In this document: positions 1 through 10,300 of the stretch, piece by piece
Layout: each line of letters starts with the position of its first letter
Position numbering within the stretch: the first letter of the stretch is position 1
Assembly: GCA_011799875.1 (NCBI GenBank)
Contig: CM022298.1
Location: 291,094,366-291,158,365 of the forward strand
Reading direction: 5' to 3'
DNA length: 64,000 nt
DNA from: Thinopyrum elongatum
Lineage: Eukaryota > Streptophyta > Magnoliopsida > Poales > Poaceae
Notes under the pieces: model-generated
Databases searched by the model: none
Told to the model about the DNA's origin: nothing
What the model saw: only the letters and a program-made list of their open reading frames with translations
Translations under genes and position numbers: made by a program

Positions 1-6
1 GACATC

Positions 7-939
7 ATGTACACCTTCAATCTCCGTCTGCTGGATCTCACACCGAATGCCATATCCACCATGGCAATATTCGTGCATCTGTGCGAGAACTTCGTCGGCG
101 TCGCACCCAACACCGCGCTGTTCAGGCATTACTTCACTCCCCGTGCTGAAAAGGGGGAGCCTCTCACTGTTGGCGTCTTGTTCGTTTCAAGATTGGGCGC
201 CAAGGAGCATTATCTGAAGGGGGATCTCCGCCCAAGATGGGGAGAAATCCGGTCTGAATGGTGTTGGATCATTGACGACGAGCCGCCACCATACTGTGAG
301 CTTCGTAAGACCCCAGCAGCGCGTGGCACGGACTGGAGCGATCTGGATCCCCAGGACAAGAAGCTGGAGATTGCCGCTACCAGGATCATACGGCTCAGGG
401 AGGCCGGGCTCACCATAGGGATGGTTGGCGCAGACTTCCTCCGCCGCCGCATTGCTCCTCTGCAGCAGAGAGGAAGGCCGGCCTCTGATTGGAAAAACCC
501 AGCCGATATCATGCGGCTGCGCCCTGGACTGATCAACAACTTCACAATTCTGCAGCACGACTTCTTCATGCGAGAACTGTTCAAGCAAGAGACAGATCCA
601 GAGAAGCGCGACAAGGCGTTCACGCTGTCGAAGCACATCGTGCCCCTTTGCAACAACTCCGCATTGAGTGCAATCATCGCTATGATGCCACTCTGCAATG
701 CGCACAGCGTTGAAGCAACTTGGGACGTGCCGCTCGAAGAAGACGTGCGGCGATTCTTTGACTCCACGGTCGAAAAGCAGGTCCGGGTGGAGGAGTGGCT
801 CGTCCGCAACACCACTGAGCAAGAAATAGAATTCATTGCTCGAAGAGTGGAGGAGGACAGGCTCGCCAGGGAAGCTGGCGATTTTGGTTATACTTTGGCA
901 GAGCTCGACGAGGCACAAAAGGAGAGCCTTGCCGAGTAG
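7..939 (+). CDS. N-terminal Transposase_28-like domain of the antisense gene
   Basis: The first 310 codons encode a globular domain with features of the grass gypsy-associated Transposase_28 family: a LTPNAIS...IFVHLCENFVG segment near residues 11-31, a Trp-rich stretch with EWCWI around residue 85, and a basic stretch with FLRRRIAPLQQRGRP near residues 144-158 followed by an RLRPGL motif. No catalytic site of a known transposase is visible, and the Pfam name reflects association with transposons rather than proven activity. The frame ends at TAG (937-939) and continues open immediately after. The ATG at 7 may be internal because the upstream exon is outside the window. Confidence 0.72.
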   Translation: MYTFNLRLLDLTPNAISTMAIFVHLCENFVGVAPNTALFRHYFTPRAEKGEPLTVGVLFVSRLGAKEHYLKGDLRPRWGEIRSEWCWIIDDEPPPYCELRKTPAARGTDWSDLDPQDKKLEIAATRIIRLREAGLTIGMVGADFLRRRIAPLQQRGRPASDWKNPADIMRLRPGLINNFTILQHDFFMRELFKQETDPEKRDKAFTLSKHIVPLCNNSALSAIIAMMPLCNAHSVEATWDVPLEEDVRRFFDSTVEKQVRVEEWLVRNTTEQEIEFIARRVEEDRLAREAGDFGYTLAELDEAQKESLAE

Positions 940-1361
940 GGGATGCTTGCCGGGAAGGGCGAGCTCGCCGCACCCGGCAAGGATGTCGGACCAAGCCAGC
1001 CTGCCGATGAGTTAGGCAGCTCGGAGGATGAGGGCTCCTCTTCCGAGGAGGGCATCGAAAGCCCACCGCAGTCAGAGTCCCCAGCCCCTCTGAGGAGGAA
1101 ACGCCTTCGCAGGCTTGGCAAAGTGGCTGAGCGGCAAGAAGTTCAACAACCGCCAGAGCGCCGTTCGACGCGCTCGACCGCGGCAAGTGCTGGTGCTGCG
1201 GGAGCGTCTCACGCGGCCCCGGCAACTGGAGCAGGGTCATCAAAGACCGCTGCTACTACCCCCGCCAAGCGGCCAAGGAGCCCAGCTCCCCCTCCTCCCC
1301 CTCCTCACACGGAGGCGGACTTTGATTTTTCCGCTCTCAGCGAAGAGGACGACGAGGAAGA

Positions 1362-1444
1362 GTAAGTTCCCTTGCCGCGACCCTCAATCTTTGTAAGATT
1401 TTGTTTCTGTCCTCACTTGTCGCACTCCGGCCTTGCTTCCGCAG
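1362..1444 (+). other. Intron 1 of the element 1 antisense gene
   Basis: It has donor GTAAGT, a pyrimidine-rich tract and acceptor CCGCAG, 83 nt. Without splicing, translation stops at the TAA inside the donor. Splicing joins two open frames in phase (a Glu codon is split 2+1). Confidence 0.75.
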
Positions 1445-1611
1445 GGAGGAAACCTTGGCGGAGAGGATGAGGAAGAGAGCTAAGGTCTCGACGAGCAAGA
1501 CCGTGGTGGTCGTCGAAGATGAGCCCACGGCAACCATCGGGGGAGCGTCTGAGACCATCCCGACCAGCTCGGAGCCCAGCCCTCGTCGCAGCCCCCAGCG
1601 CAGCCCCCAGC

Positions 1612-1686
1612 GTAAGTATTCCAACTACCTTTCGCTGGCGGTCGCTGAGGAACAAGCATTTGTCGCTGACATCTTTGGACGTGTAG
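1612..1686 (+). other. Possible intron 2 of the element 1 antisense gene
   Basis: GTAAGTATT donor and GTGTAG acceptor bound 75 nt. The length is a multiple of three with no stop, so it could be spliced or retained without breaking the frame. Only a transcript would settle it. Confidence 0.5.
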
Positions 1687-1908
1687 GAGAGGAGCAGCAA
1701 GTGGAGCCATCTGAAGGTGCTCCAGGAGTACCACCCCCCTCGACCACACCGCCAAGGAGAAGATCTCCGGTAAGGGCTCCCACTAGCGAGCCGAGCCACG
1801 AAGAGGAGCCAGCAAGCGCCGAAGCGCCAAGCACCAGCGCTGGCGACCCCACCCCAATGACAAACGTTGACGGGGGAGGGGATCCCACCGCTCCTGAGCT
1901 CAACACGG

Positions 1909-2005
1909 GTAAACCCACTTGCCGCAAAACTCTTTCTGCTTTCTTTCTTTTGTCTTCTTGAATTTCTTCCTGAAGCTCTTTTTGCTTTACTTCTCGGGTT
2001 GGCAG
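1909..2005 (+). other. Intron 3 of the element 1 antisense gene
   Basis: GTAAAC donor, a T-rich interior and a TTGGCAG acceptor bound 97 nt. Splicing moves the reading frame into the long exon 4 frame and restores a continuous protein. An unspliced message would stop at 1959-1961. Confidence 0.7.
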
Positions 2006-3729
2006 AGCCCTCCTCGGTAGAGCCAATGAACATTGACTCTTCTGCCGAGGAGAACACCACAGAGGCCGTCGACGACGAGGCCGCCAAGGCAGCCGCTGCC
2101 AAGGCCGACAAGCTTGCCGACGAAGAAGCTGCCAGGGCTGCCGAAGAGGCCGGCAAGGCCGCCGAGGAAAATACCGCCAAGGCGCCCACCGATGAAGCCG
2201 CCAAGGCTGCTGAAGCTGAGGCCGCCCAGAAGGCTGCTGAGGAGGCCGGCAAGGGAGCCGGTGGTCGTACTGACGGCCCTGAGGCCACAGGAGCGCCAGG
2301 CGCTACTCCGACCACGGGTCCCTCAACCACTGAAGAGGCGGCGGCGCCCAACTCGCCTCCGCCAAGCAAATACATCCGGGTTGGCGAGAACGTCTACGTC
2401 AGCCTCCCCTGGACGGTGGGCTCCAGAGCGCCAACCGAGGAGGATGTTGTGGACGATGAGATCCTTGCCGCTGCCGGGCTCCAGCTTGTGGATGCGCCAG
2501 GCGCCAGCAGCAGCAGCACGTCTGAAGAGGAGCAACTGCTCCAAAAGCTGCTGAATCTTCATCGCGCCCGACGGGAGAAGCTAGCTTCCAGGGAGGCGCT
2601 CATCGAGAAGGCCGAAGCTGACATGTTGAGGCGCGCGGAGATCTTGGCGGATGTCCGCGCGCGATCTCTTAATGCGTTAGAGGTCAAGCGGGCACAGCTG
2701 GCCGAAGAACGGCAGGCCCTCCTCCTGATGAAGCAAGACATTGAACAAAAACAGGAGGAGACCGCCAAGGAGTTGTCTGCTCAGGCCGGTGATCTGAACC
2801 AGCGGAAAGTGGACCTCGATGCCCACGAAGAGGAACTTGCCGAGCGCAAGAAGAAACTTGCCGAAACCCTCCAGCAGAAAGATGAGGAGGTGGCAAGACT
2901 TGTCGCAGAGCGGACCCAGGGGCAGGCACAAAAACACCAGAAGGAAATCGAAGCCTTGGCCCAAGAGTACTCCAGCAAGTTGGTGGAGGCCACCAACGCT
3001 GTCGCTGCTGAAGAAGTGAACAGGAAGGAAACGGAGGAGAAAGTGGCAAGACTAGAGGCCGCCCTCAAGGCAAACGGTGACAAGCTCTCAACGCTTGAAA
3101 GTGAGAGGGCAAAGGTGACCCACACTTTGGCGGAGATGCAAGTTACCATAGCCAAGAAGAACAATCTGCTAGCCGCCGCCAACGACTCCATAGCAGACCT
3201 AAAGCTGAAGCTCACCACGCTGAAGGAGACGCTCGACACCACCAGAAAGCGCGAAGGGCTTCTAATGACAGAGCTCCAGAAGGAAAAGGGTCTGCTTCAA
3301 GACGCTATTGCAACCCACAAGAAGTTCAGGGATAACATGGGGATCTTCACAGACAGGCTTGCCAGCGCCGCTGAGGGCATCGACAAGGAGCTGACTGCCC
3401 TGAAGGTGCCGGACTTCGGGAACTCCACCGACAAGAACACGCAAACTAGCGTCAAGCTAGCCGAGTTCTTCGACGGAGTAGTAGAAGCACTCCAACAGCT
3501 CCAAGTCAATCACAAGGCTCAACTGGCCGACGAGTCACGCAGGCTTTGCTGGGGAGTTCTCCGGAGGTTGTTGGTGAAGATAGCATACAGAAACCCGGGC
3601 GTCGACTTCGGCAACATCTTCAAAAGCTTGCCGAAGGGATACGACCCCGCGCCACTAGGGGCCCTTGTCGCGCCCATCGTGGAGAGGGTGGACCATATCC
3701 AGAGAGTCGAAGGCGAGCACCGTAATTAG
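2006..3729 (+). CDS. Exon 4 of the antisense gene: Ala/Glu-rich segment and long coiled coil
   Basis: About 574 codons. The first ~100 residues are an Ala/Glu/Lys low-complexity repeat (AAKAAEEA-type units). The central region is a long heptad-rich coiled coil without prolines (roughly 2540-3330). A short globular tail with WGVLRRLLVKIAYRNPGVDFGN follows and ends at TAG 3727-3729. Such architecture suggests a structural or oligomerising protein. I see no enzymatic motif. The gene is tail-to-tail with integrase, whose stop is at 4567, leaving 837 bp between them. Confidence 0.7.
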
Positions 3730-4566
3730 AGAGCCCATTCTTCTCCCTCCTTGCCGCCGCTAGACATGTTAAAGAACAATCTGTTTAAGCCGCGGCAACT
3801 TATCTTGTAATATAACTTGCAATATTTTGGAGTTAATGCATGTCATCTCCCTTGAGCAATTTCTTTCTTTGTGTGTACTTGCCCTACGCTTATAGGGAAC
3901 TTGCCGGTGCGCGCACCATTGCCGCGAGCGCTGGGTGCGGGACTTCAGCAGCCTGCTGGCGGTGCCGCTGCCGGCAAGCAACCTTGTCGCGCTCAGTGCA
4001 GCCACTTAGGTTGTTGAGCGGACTCGAAACAAGATAAGGGCGCGACCGATTACGCTTAGGTTCCGTCGCGCACAAGTTTTCCATACAAAGAGTAGTATCG
4101 TTCAAGGAAAATAACCTTGAAAATAAAAAAGAATTTGATTGTTCAAACTTTGGCACTTAGCTTTGTCGCTGATCTCTCCGCGGCAAGGTCTTGTCACTGC
4201 TTGCCGCTGCCTTCTTCCCGGCAAGGCAAAGTTTCTTTGAACGATGCCTGGTCCATATCATTATCCCATCCCCCCGGCAAACTTGTGCGCGAGGGAAGCT
4301 TCTGTCTCTTTGAGAAAAAGAAAGAAGAGAAAATAAAGATATAGGAGCTTGGCGGCTCGTTAATGCTTACCGGGGAGGCTGTACTGCACAGTATGTCAGA
4401 TAATCATGCAAAAATAAAAGTAAACATGAAATCGTCAAAAACTGCGAAATACAAAAGCTTTATTTATGCACAGGGCCTGCGCCTAGCTTTGTACAAAGGA
4501 TTACATGCAACAGCGGCAAGACTTGTACAAAAGGTGGTTGTCGGGGAAGGGCCCGGCAACCGCGCC
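3730..4566. other. Convergent non-coding gap between antisense gene and integrase
   Basis: This is a shared 3' region for both transcription units. It holds several CTTGCCG/CGGCAAG words (around 3903, 3970, 4200) and AT-rich stretches such as 4111-4130 that could carry polyadenylation signals. No convincing ORF. A diverged counterpart exists in element 3 (about 46260-46470). Confidence 0.6.
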
Positions 4567-7338
4567 TTATGGAAAAAACTTACGAAGATGCTCAATGTTC
4601 CAGGAATTGATCACTGGAATGCCATCCTCGGTCTCCAGGCGGACAGCGCCAGGCCTGGTGACTCGTTTCACCCGATAAGGGCCTTCCCACTTCGGCGTCA
4701 ACTTGTTTGAATTCTTGGCCGACTGAACGCGCCGAAGAACAAGGTCGCCTTCCTCGAGACTTCTGGCATTAACTTTGCGGCTATGGTAGCGACGCAAAGC
4801 TTGCTGGTAGCGAGCAGCTCTCACAGCAGCCTGAAGACGATCCTCCTCGAGGAGCACAGCGTCATCTTGCCGCAGTTGCTCTTGCTCAAGCTCATCGTAA
4901 GCGAGCACTCGAGGTGACCCGTATACGAGTTCCGTGGGGAGAACTGCCTCTGCTCCATAAACTAGAGCAAAAGGCGTCTGGCCAGTAGCTCGATTTGGCG
5001 TCGTCCTGATCGACCAAAGAACCACTGGCAGCTCCTCGATCCAGTTCTTGCCGCACTTGCGCAGCCTGTCGAAAGTTCTCGTCTTGAGCCCACGCAGCAC
5101 TTCAGCATTTGCCCTTTCAGCTTGACCGTTGCTTCGCGGGTGAGCAACAGAGGCGAAACAGACCTTGGCGCCAAGGTCTTCGACATACTGCATGAAGGCG
5201 TGGCTCGTGAACTGGGTACCGTTGTCGGTGATGATCCTGTTAGGAACACCAAAGCGACAAACAATTCCCTTAAAGAACTTGATGGCTGATTGTGCTGTCA
5301 CCTTCCTCACTGCTTCCACTTCCGGCCACTTCGTAAACTTGTCGATGGCCACATACAAGTACTCGAAGCCCCCGGTGGCACGGGGAAAGGGGCCGAGGAT
5401 GTCGAGCCCCAAGACCGAAAATGGCCAGGAGAGAGGGATTGTCTGGAGAGCTTGAGCTGGCTGATGAATATGCTTGGAATGAAACTGGCACGCTTCACAC
5501 TTGGTTACTAGTGCAGTTGCATCCTGGAGGGCGGTGGGCCAAAAGAAACCTTGCCGGAAAGCCTTTCCAGCAAGGGCTCTTGACCCTATGTGGTGACCAC
5601 ATATGCCTCCATGAATCTCCGCCAACAGCTCCTGTCCTTCTTCCCGGGGAATACACTTCAATTTCACACCGTTTGGTCTTTTTCTGCACAGCATGTCATC
5701 GACAAATTGATACATATTGGACCATCGGGCTACTTTCTCCGCTTCTTCCTGCTCTTCGGGAAGTTCTCCTGTCTGAAGGAAACGGACGATCTGCTGCGCC
5801 CACGCTGGAGCCTGTGGCTTGACAACGAGGACTAAAGGCATTTCTTCTGCTGCGGGAACATCAGGCCCTACGGCAAGAGCTTGTCGCTCTACCAGAGCCG
5901 GCCGTTCCCCGACGAGCTTGGCGGGAACAGCCGCTTCAACGACAAGAGCCTGGGGCCCTGCTGGAGCGTGCTGTCCTTCAACAAGCTCGTCGGGAGCAGT
6001 TGCTTCAACGACGGAAGCCCAAGGCCTCATCGGAGCATCTTGCTCCTCAGCGCTTTGATCAGGAGCGCCTGCTTCAACGACAAGGACCCGAAGTCTTGTC
6101 GGAGCAAGTTGCCCCTTTGCCTCTTGCCTAGGAGCACCCGCTTCAACGACAAGAGCGTGAGGCCTTGTCGGAGCAAGTTGCCCCTCTGCATCTTTGGCGC
6201 TGGCTTTGGCAGCCTTCTTGCCGGCGGCTTCGGGGAGCTCTGCCGGGAAGTAGTCGCCAGAAGCCAACTTCCTCTTCCTGCCTTGCCCTATTGATGGCGT
6301 CACGGATGGCTGAGTTAGTTGGAGCACAAAAGTGCCTGGTTCCACAGGCAATTTGAGTGCAGTGCGCTTTGACAAAGCATCGGCAATGTCATTCTCAGCA
6401 CGTGGGACGTGCTCCATTTGTAGGCCGTCAAAGCGTTCCTCCAACTTCCTCACCTCATCTACATAAGCTTCCATCAATGGGCATTGGTAGTTCTTGTTCA
6501 CTTGCCTGATGACAAGCTGCGAATCTCCCCTGACAATAAGCTTCTTGATCCCAAGGTCTGCCGTGATCCTGAGACCGGCAAGCAACCCCTCATATTCTGC
6601 AGTATTGTTCGTCGCCTGTTCCTTGGGAAAGTGCATTTGGACCACGTACTTGAGGTGCTCTCCGGTGGGTGCGACAAGCAGTACGCCAGCACCGGCGCCT
6701 TGCAGCGAAAAGGCACCATCAAAGTACATAAGCCACTCTTTGCTTGTCTCCTTGCCGGGGAGAGTCGTCTCTGGGATTTCTTTGTCTGGCATTGGTGTCC
6801 ATTCTGCGACAAACTCTGCCAAAACTCGGCTCTGTATGGTTGATGTACTCTCAAACTTGAGACCAAAGCTCGACAACTCCAACGCCCACTCGACAATCCT
6901 GCCTGTCGCTTCTGGATTTTGCAAAATCCTTTTCAGCGGGAAGTGAGTGACGACGGTAACTTCATGTGCTTGAAAGTAATGGCGCAGCTTTCTCGAGGCC
7001 ATGAGAAGGCCGAAAAGCAGCTTCTGCACACTAGAATACCTTGACCTAGCTCCCTGCAGAAGAGAGCTCACAAAGTAGACCGGGCGCTGCACCATTTTCT
7101 TCTTTTGTATCACTTCGCCTGACTGCGCAGACGAATCCTTGTCGGCAGCAAAACTTGTCGGGGGAGCCCCCAGCTTGTCGCTGGACGTGCTTGCCGCAGT
7201 TACTGCCTCCTCATCCACCTCTCTCTCCGCTACTAGCGCAGCACTAACCACTTGATTGGTTGCCGCTAGATACAGCAACAACTTCTCTTGTGGTTTAGGT
7301 GCGACAAGTATTGGAGGAGAGGAGAGGTATCTCTTCAA
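4567..7338 (-). CDS. Second copy of RNase H plus complete integrase (element 1 pol, 3' part)
   Basis: This 923-codon frame begins in the RT connection region (KRYLSSPPILVAPKPQEK). RNase H follows, with DGAFSLQGAGAG, TNNTAEYEGLLAGL, GDSQLV and ENDIADALSK. After a repetitive spacer comes the integrase: an HHCC zinc finger (HGGICGHHIG...CEACQ), core acidic residues in GLDILGPFP, TDNGTQF and the glutamate of SNGQAERAN, and a C-terminal domain with WEGPYRVKRVTRPG. It ends in NSWNIEHLRKFFP with no chromodomain. It is out of frame with the upstream RT because of the tandem duplication at 5166-9530, so it cannot be made as part of the normal polyprotein. The listed start is only the first Met in the frame. 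Confidence 0.85.
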   Translation of the reverse strand: MKRYLSSPPILVAPKPQEKLLLYLAATNQVVSAALVAEREVDEEAVTAASTSSDKLGAPPTSFAADKDSSAQSGEVIQKKKMVQRPVYFVSSLLQGARSRYSSVQKLLFGLLMASRKLRHYFQAHEVTVVTHFPLKRILQNPEATGRIVEWALELSSFGLKFESTSTIQSRVLAEFVAEWTPMPDKEIPETTLPGKETSKEWLMYFDGAFSLQGAGAGVLLVAPTGEHLKYVVQMHFPKEQATNNTAEYEGLLAGLRITADLGIKKLIVRGDSQLVIRQVNKNYQCPLMEAYVDEVRKLEERFDGLQMEHVPRAENDIADALSKRTALKLPVEPGTFVLQLTQPSVTPSIGQGRKRKLASGDYFPAELPEAAGKKAAKASAKDAEGQLAPTRPHALVVEAGAPRQEAKGQLAPTRLRVLVVEAGAPDQSAEEQDAPMRPWASVVEATAPDELVEGQHAPAGPQALVVEAAVPAKLVGERPALVERQALAVGPDVPAAEEMPLVLVVKPQAPAWAQQIVRFLQTGELPEEQEEAEKVARWSNMYQFVDDMLCRKRPNGVKLKCIPREEGQELLAEIHGGICGHHIGSRALAGKAFRQGFFWPTALQDATALVTKCEACQFHSKHIHQPAQALQTIPLSWPFSVLGLDILGPFPRATGGFEYLYVAIDKFTKWPEVEAVRKVTAQSAIKFFKGIVCRFGVPNRIITDNGTQFTSHAFMQYVEDLGAKVCFASVAHPRSNGQAERANAEVLRGLKTRTFDRLRKCGKNWIEELPVVLWSIRTTPNRATGQTPFALVYGAEAVLPTELVYGSPRVLAYDELEQEQLRQDDAVLLEEDRLQAAVRAARYQQALRRYHSRKVNARSLEEGDLVLRRVQSAKNSNKLTPKWEGPYRVKRVTRPGAVRLETEDGIPVINSWNIEHLRKFFP

Positions 7339-7347
7339 GTCTTGCAG
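5166..7347 (-). repeat. Tandem duplication in pol, left copy
   Basis: It is near-identical to 7349-9530 at a period of 2183 bp. It covers the end of the RT connection, RNase H, the spacer and about half of integrase. Homology starts at TGGCGCCAAGGTC and ends at AGTCTTGCAG, followed by one extra G at 7348. Translation shows about 17 amino-acid differences from the other copy, so roughly one percent divergence. Confidence 0.93.
5826..6192 (-). repeat. Degenerate ~26-30 residue repeats in the RNaseH-integrase spacer, left copy
   Basis: About five imperfect repeats of the type LAPTRPHALVVEAGAP / HAPAGPQALVVEAAVP lie between RNase H and the integrase zinc finger. The DNA shows the same periodicity (CTTCAACGACAAG words). 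The same spacer in element 3 (48110-48240) has only about two units. Confidence 0.8.
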
Positions 7348-10300
7348 GTGGCGCCAAGGTCTTCGACATACTGCATGAAGGCGTGGCTCGTGAACTGGGT
7401 ACCGTTGTCGGTGATGATCCTGTTAGGAACACCAAAGCGACAAACAATTCCCTTGAAGAACTTGATGGCTGATTGTGCTGTCACCTTCCTCACTGCTTCC
7501 ACTTCCGGCCACTTCGTAAACTTGTCGATGGCCACATACAAGTACTCGAAGCCCCCGGTGGCACGGGGAAAGGGGCCGAGGATGTCGAGCCCCCAGACCG
7601 AAAATGGCCAGGAGAGAGGGATTGTCTGGAGAGCTTGAGCTGGCTGATGAATCTGCTTGGAATGAAACTGGCACGCTTCACACTTGGTTACTAGTGCAGT
7701 TGCATCCTGGAGGGCGGTGGGCCAAAAGAAACCTTGCCGGAAAGCCTTTCCAGCAAGGGCTCTTGACCCTATGTGGTGACCACATATGCCTCCATGAATC
7801 TCCGCCAACAGCTCCTGTCCTTCTTCCCGGGGAATACACTTCAATTTCACACCGTTTGGTCTTTTTCTGCACAGCATGTCATCGACAAATTGATACATAT
7901 TGGACCGTCGGGCTACTTTCTCCGCTTCTTCCTGCTCTTCGGGAAGTTCTCCTGTCTGAAGGAAACGGACAATCTGCTGCGCCCACGCTGGAGCCTGTGG
8001 CTCGACAACGAGGACTAAAGGCATTTCTTCTGCTGCGGGAACATCAGGCCCTACGGCAAGAGCTTGTCGCTCTACCAGAGCCGGCCATTCCCCGACGAGC
8101 TTGGCGGGAACAGCCGCTTCAACGACAAGAGCCTGGGGCCCTGCTGGAGCGTGCTGTCCTTCAACAAGCTCGTCGGGAGCAGTTGCTTCAACGACGGAAG
8201 ACCAAGGCCTCGTCGGAGCATCTTGCTCCTCAGCGCTTTGATCAGGAGCGCCTGCTTCAACGACAAGGACCCGAAGTCTTGTCGGAGCAAGGTGCCCCTT
8301 TGCCTCTTGCCTAGGAGCACCCGCTTCAATGACAAGAGCGTGAGGCCTTGTCGGAGCAAGTTGCCCCTCTGCATCTTTGGCGCTGGCTTTGGCAGCCTTC
8401 TTGCCGGCGGCTTCGGGGAGCTCTGCCGGGAAGTAGTCGCCAGAAGCCAACTTCCTCTTCCTGCCTTGCCCTACTGATGGCGTCACGGATGGCTGAGTTA
8501 GTTGGAGCACAAAAGTGCCTGGTTCCACAGGCAATTTGAGTGCGGCGCGCTTTGACAAACCATCGGCAATGTCATTCTCAGCACGTGGGACGTGCTCCAT
8601 TTGTAGGCCGTCAAAGCGTTCCTCCAACTTCCTCACCTCATCTACATAAGCTTCCATCAATGGGCATTGGTAGTTCTTGTTCACTTGCCTGACGACAAGC
8701 TGCGAATCTCCCCTGACAATAAGCTTCTTGATCCCAAGGTCTGTCGCGATCCTGAGACCGGCAAGCAACCCCTCATATTCTGCAGTATTGTTCGTCGCCT
8801 GTTCCTTGGGAAAGTGCATTTGGACCACGTACTTGAGGTGCTCTCCGGTGGGTGCGACAAGCAGTACGCCAGCACCGGCGCCTTGCAGCGAAAAGGCACC
8901 ATCAAAGTACATAAGCCACTCTTTGCTTGTCTCCTTGCCGGGGAGAGTCGTCTCTGGGATTTCTTCGTCTGGCATTGGTGTCCATTCTGCGACAAACTCT
9001 GCCAAAACTCGGCTCTGTATGGTTGATGTACTCTCAAACTTGAGACCAAAGCTCGACAACTCCAACGCCCACTCGACAATCCTGCCTGTCGCTTCTGGAT
9101 TTTGCAAAATCCTTTTCAGCGGGAAGCGAGTGACGACGGTAACTTCATGTGCTTGAAAGTAATGGCGCAGCTTTCTCGAGGCCATGAGAAGGCCGAAAAG
9201 CAGCTTCTGCACACCAGAATACCTTGACCTAGCTCCCTGCAGAAGAGAGCTCACAAAGTAGACCGGGCGCTGCACCATTTTCTTCTTTTGTATCACTTCG
9301 CCTGACTGCGCATACGAATCCTTGTCGGCAGCAAAACTTGTCGGGGGAGCCCCCAGCTTGTCGCTGGACGTGCTTGCCGCAGTTACTGCCTCCTCATCCA
9401 CCTCTCTCTCCGCTACTAGCGTAGCACTAACCACTTGATTGGTTGCCGCTAGATACAGCAACAACTTCTCTTGTGGTTTAGGTGCGACAAGTATTGGAGG
9501 AGAGGAGAGGTATCTCTTCAAGTCTTGCAGCGCTGCCTCCACCTCCGGAGTCCATTTCAATGGACCTGCCTTTTTTAAGATTTTGAAAAATGGCAGGGCG
9601 CGCTCAGCTGACTTGGAGATAAACCTACTGAGAGCAACAACACAGCCGGCAAGTCGTCGTACATCCTTGACATGCTTCGGCGCTTCAATTTGCTCAATGG
9701 CTTTGATCTTGTCAGGATTGGCTTCAATTCCACGTTGAGACACAAAGAACCCGAGAAGCTTGCCGGAGGGAACTCCAAACACGCACTTCTCGGGGTTGAG
9801 CTTCAGGTTGATCTTGCGCAGATTTACAAAAGTTTCTTCTAGATCTTGAACCAAAGTAGCCCTGTCCTTGCTTTTGACCACTATATCATCCATATAGGCT
9901 TCCACATTTCTGTGCAGCTGAGGCTCAAAAGCAATCTGGACGGCTCTTGCAAATGTTGAACCAGCATTTTTCAAACCAAATGGCATACGTATGAAACAGT
10001 ATGTGCCACAGGGTGTGATAAATGCGGTCTTTTCCTCATCTTCCTCAGCCATGAAGATTTGATGATACCCTGAATATGCGTCAAGAAATGAAAGCAAATC
10101 ACATCCTGCCGTGGAGTCAACAATCTGGTCTATGCGGGGCAAAGGAAATGGGTCTTTGGGACAAGCTTTATTGACATCAGTGAAATCAATACAAAGCCTC
10201 CATTTTCCATTCGCTTTGCGCACGACAACAGGATTGGCCAACCACGTAGGATGGAGCACTCCTCTGACGAGGCCTGCTGCTTCCAACTTCTTGATTTCTT

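Larger units (their letters stand above)
7..3729 (+). pseudogene. Antisense accessory gene of element 1, four exons, Transposase_28-type
   Basis: A plus-strand gene lies antisense to gag-pol between the integrase end and the missing 3' LTR. Open frames join through three consensus GT-AG introns (1362-1444, 1612-1686, 1909-2005), and the reading phase is kept at each. The N-terminal part matches my knowledge of the grass 'putative gypsy type transposon' family (PF04195, Transposase_28). The middle is Pro/Ser/Glu-rich and the C-terminal half is a long coiled coil. A single in-frame TAG at 937-939 interrupts it; the frame is open on both sides, so it is either a nonsense mutation or a readthrough site. 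The frame is open at the window edge, so the true start may lie upstream. Accessory antisense ORFs are known in Tat elements; their function is unknown. Confidence 0.78.

Noticed and set aside
2033..2554. Long alternative frames over the antisense gene (for example 2033-2554 plus, 1413-2375 minus)
   Set aside because: They are Pro/Arg- or Ala/Ser-rich shadows of the GC-rich coding exon and have no family resemblance. The exon 4 frame has coiled-coil character and joins correctly by splicing.
3769..4344. Small ORFs between the antisense gene and integrase
   Set aside because: Short, overlapping on both strands, with no similarity to each other or to the matching region of element 3.
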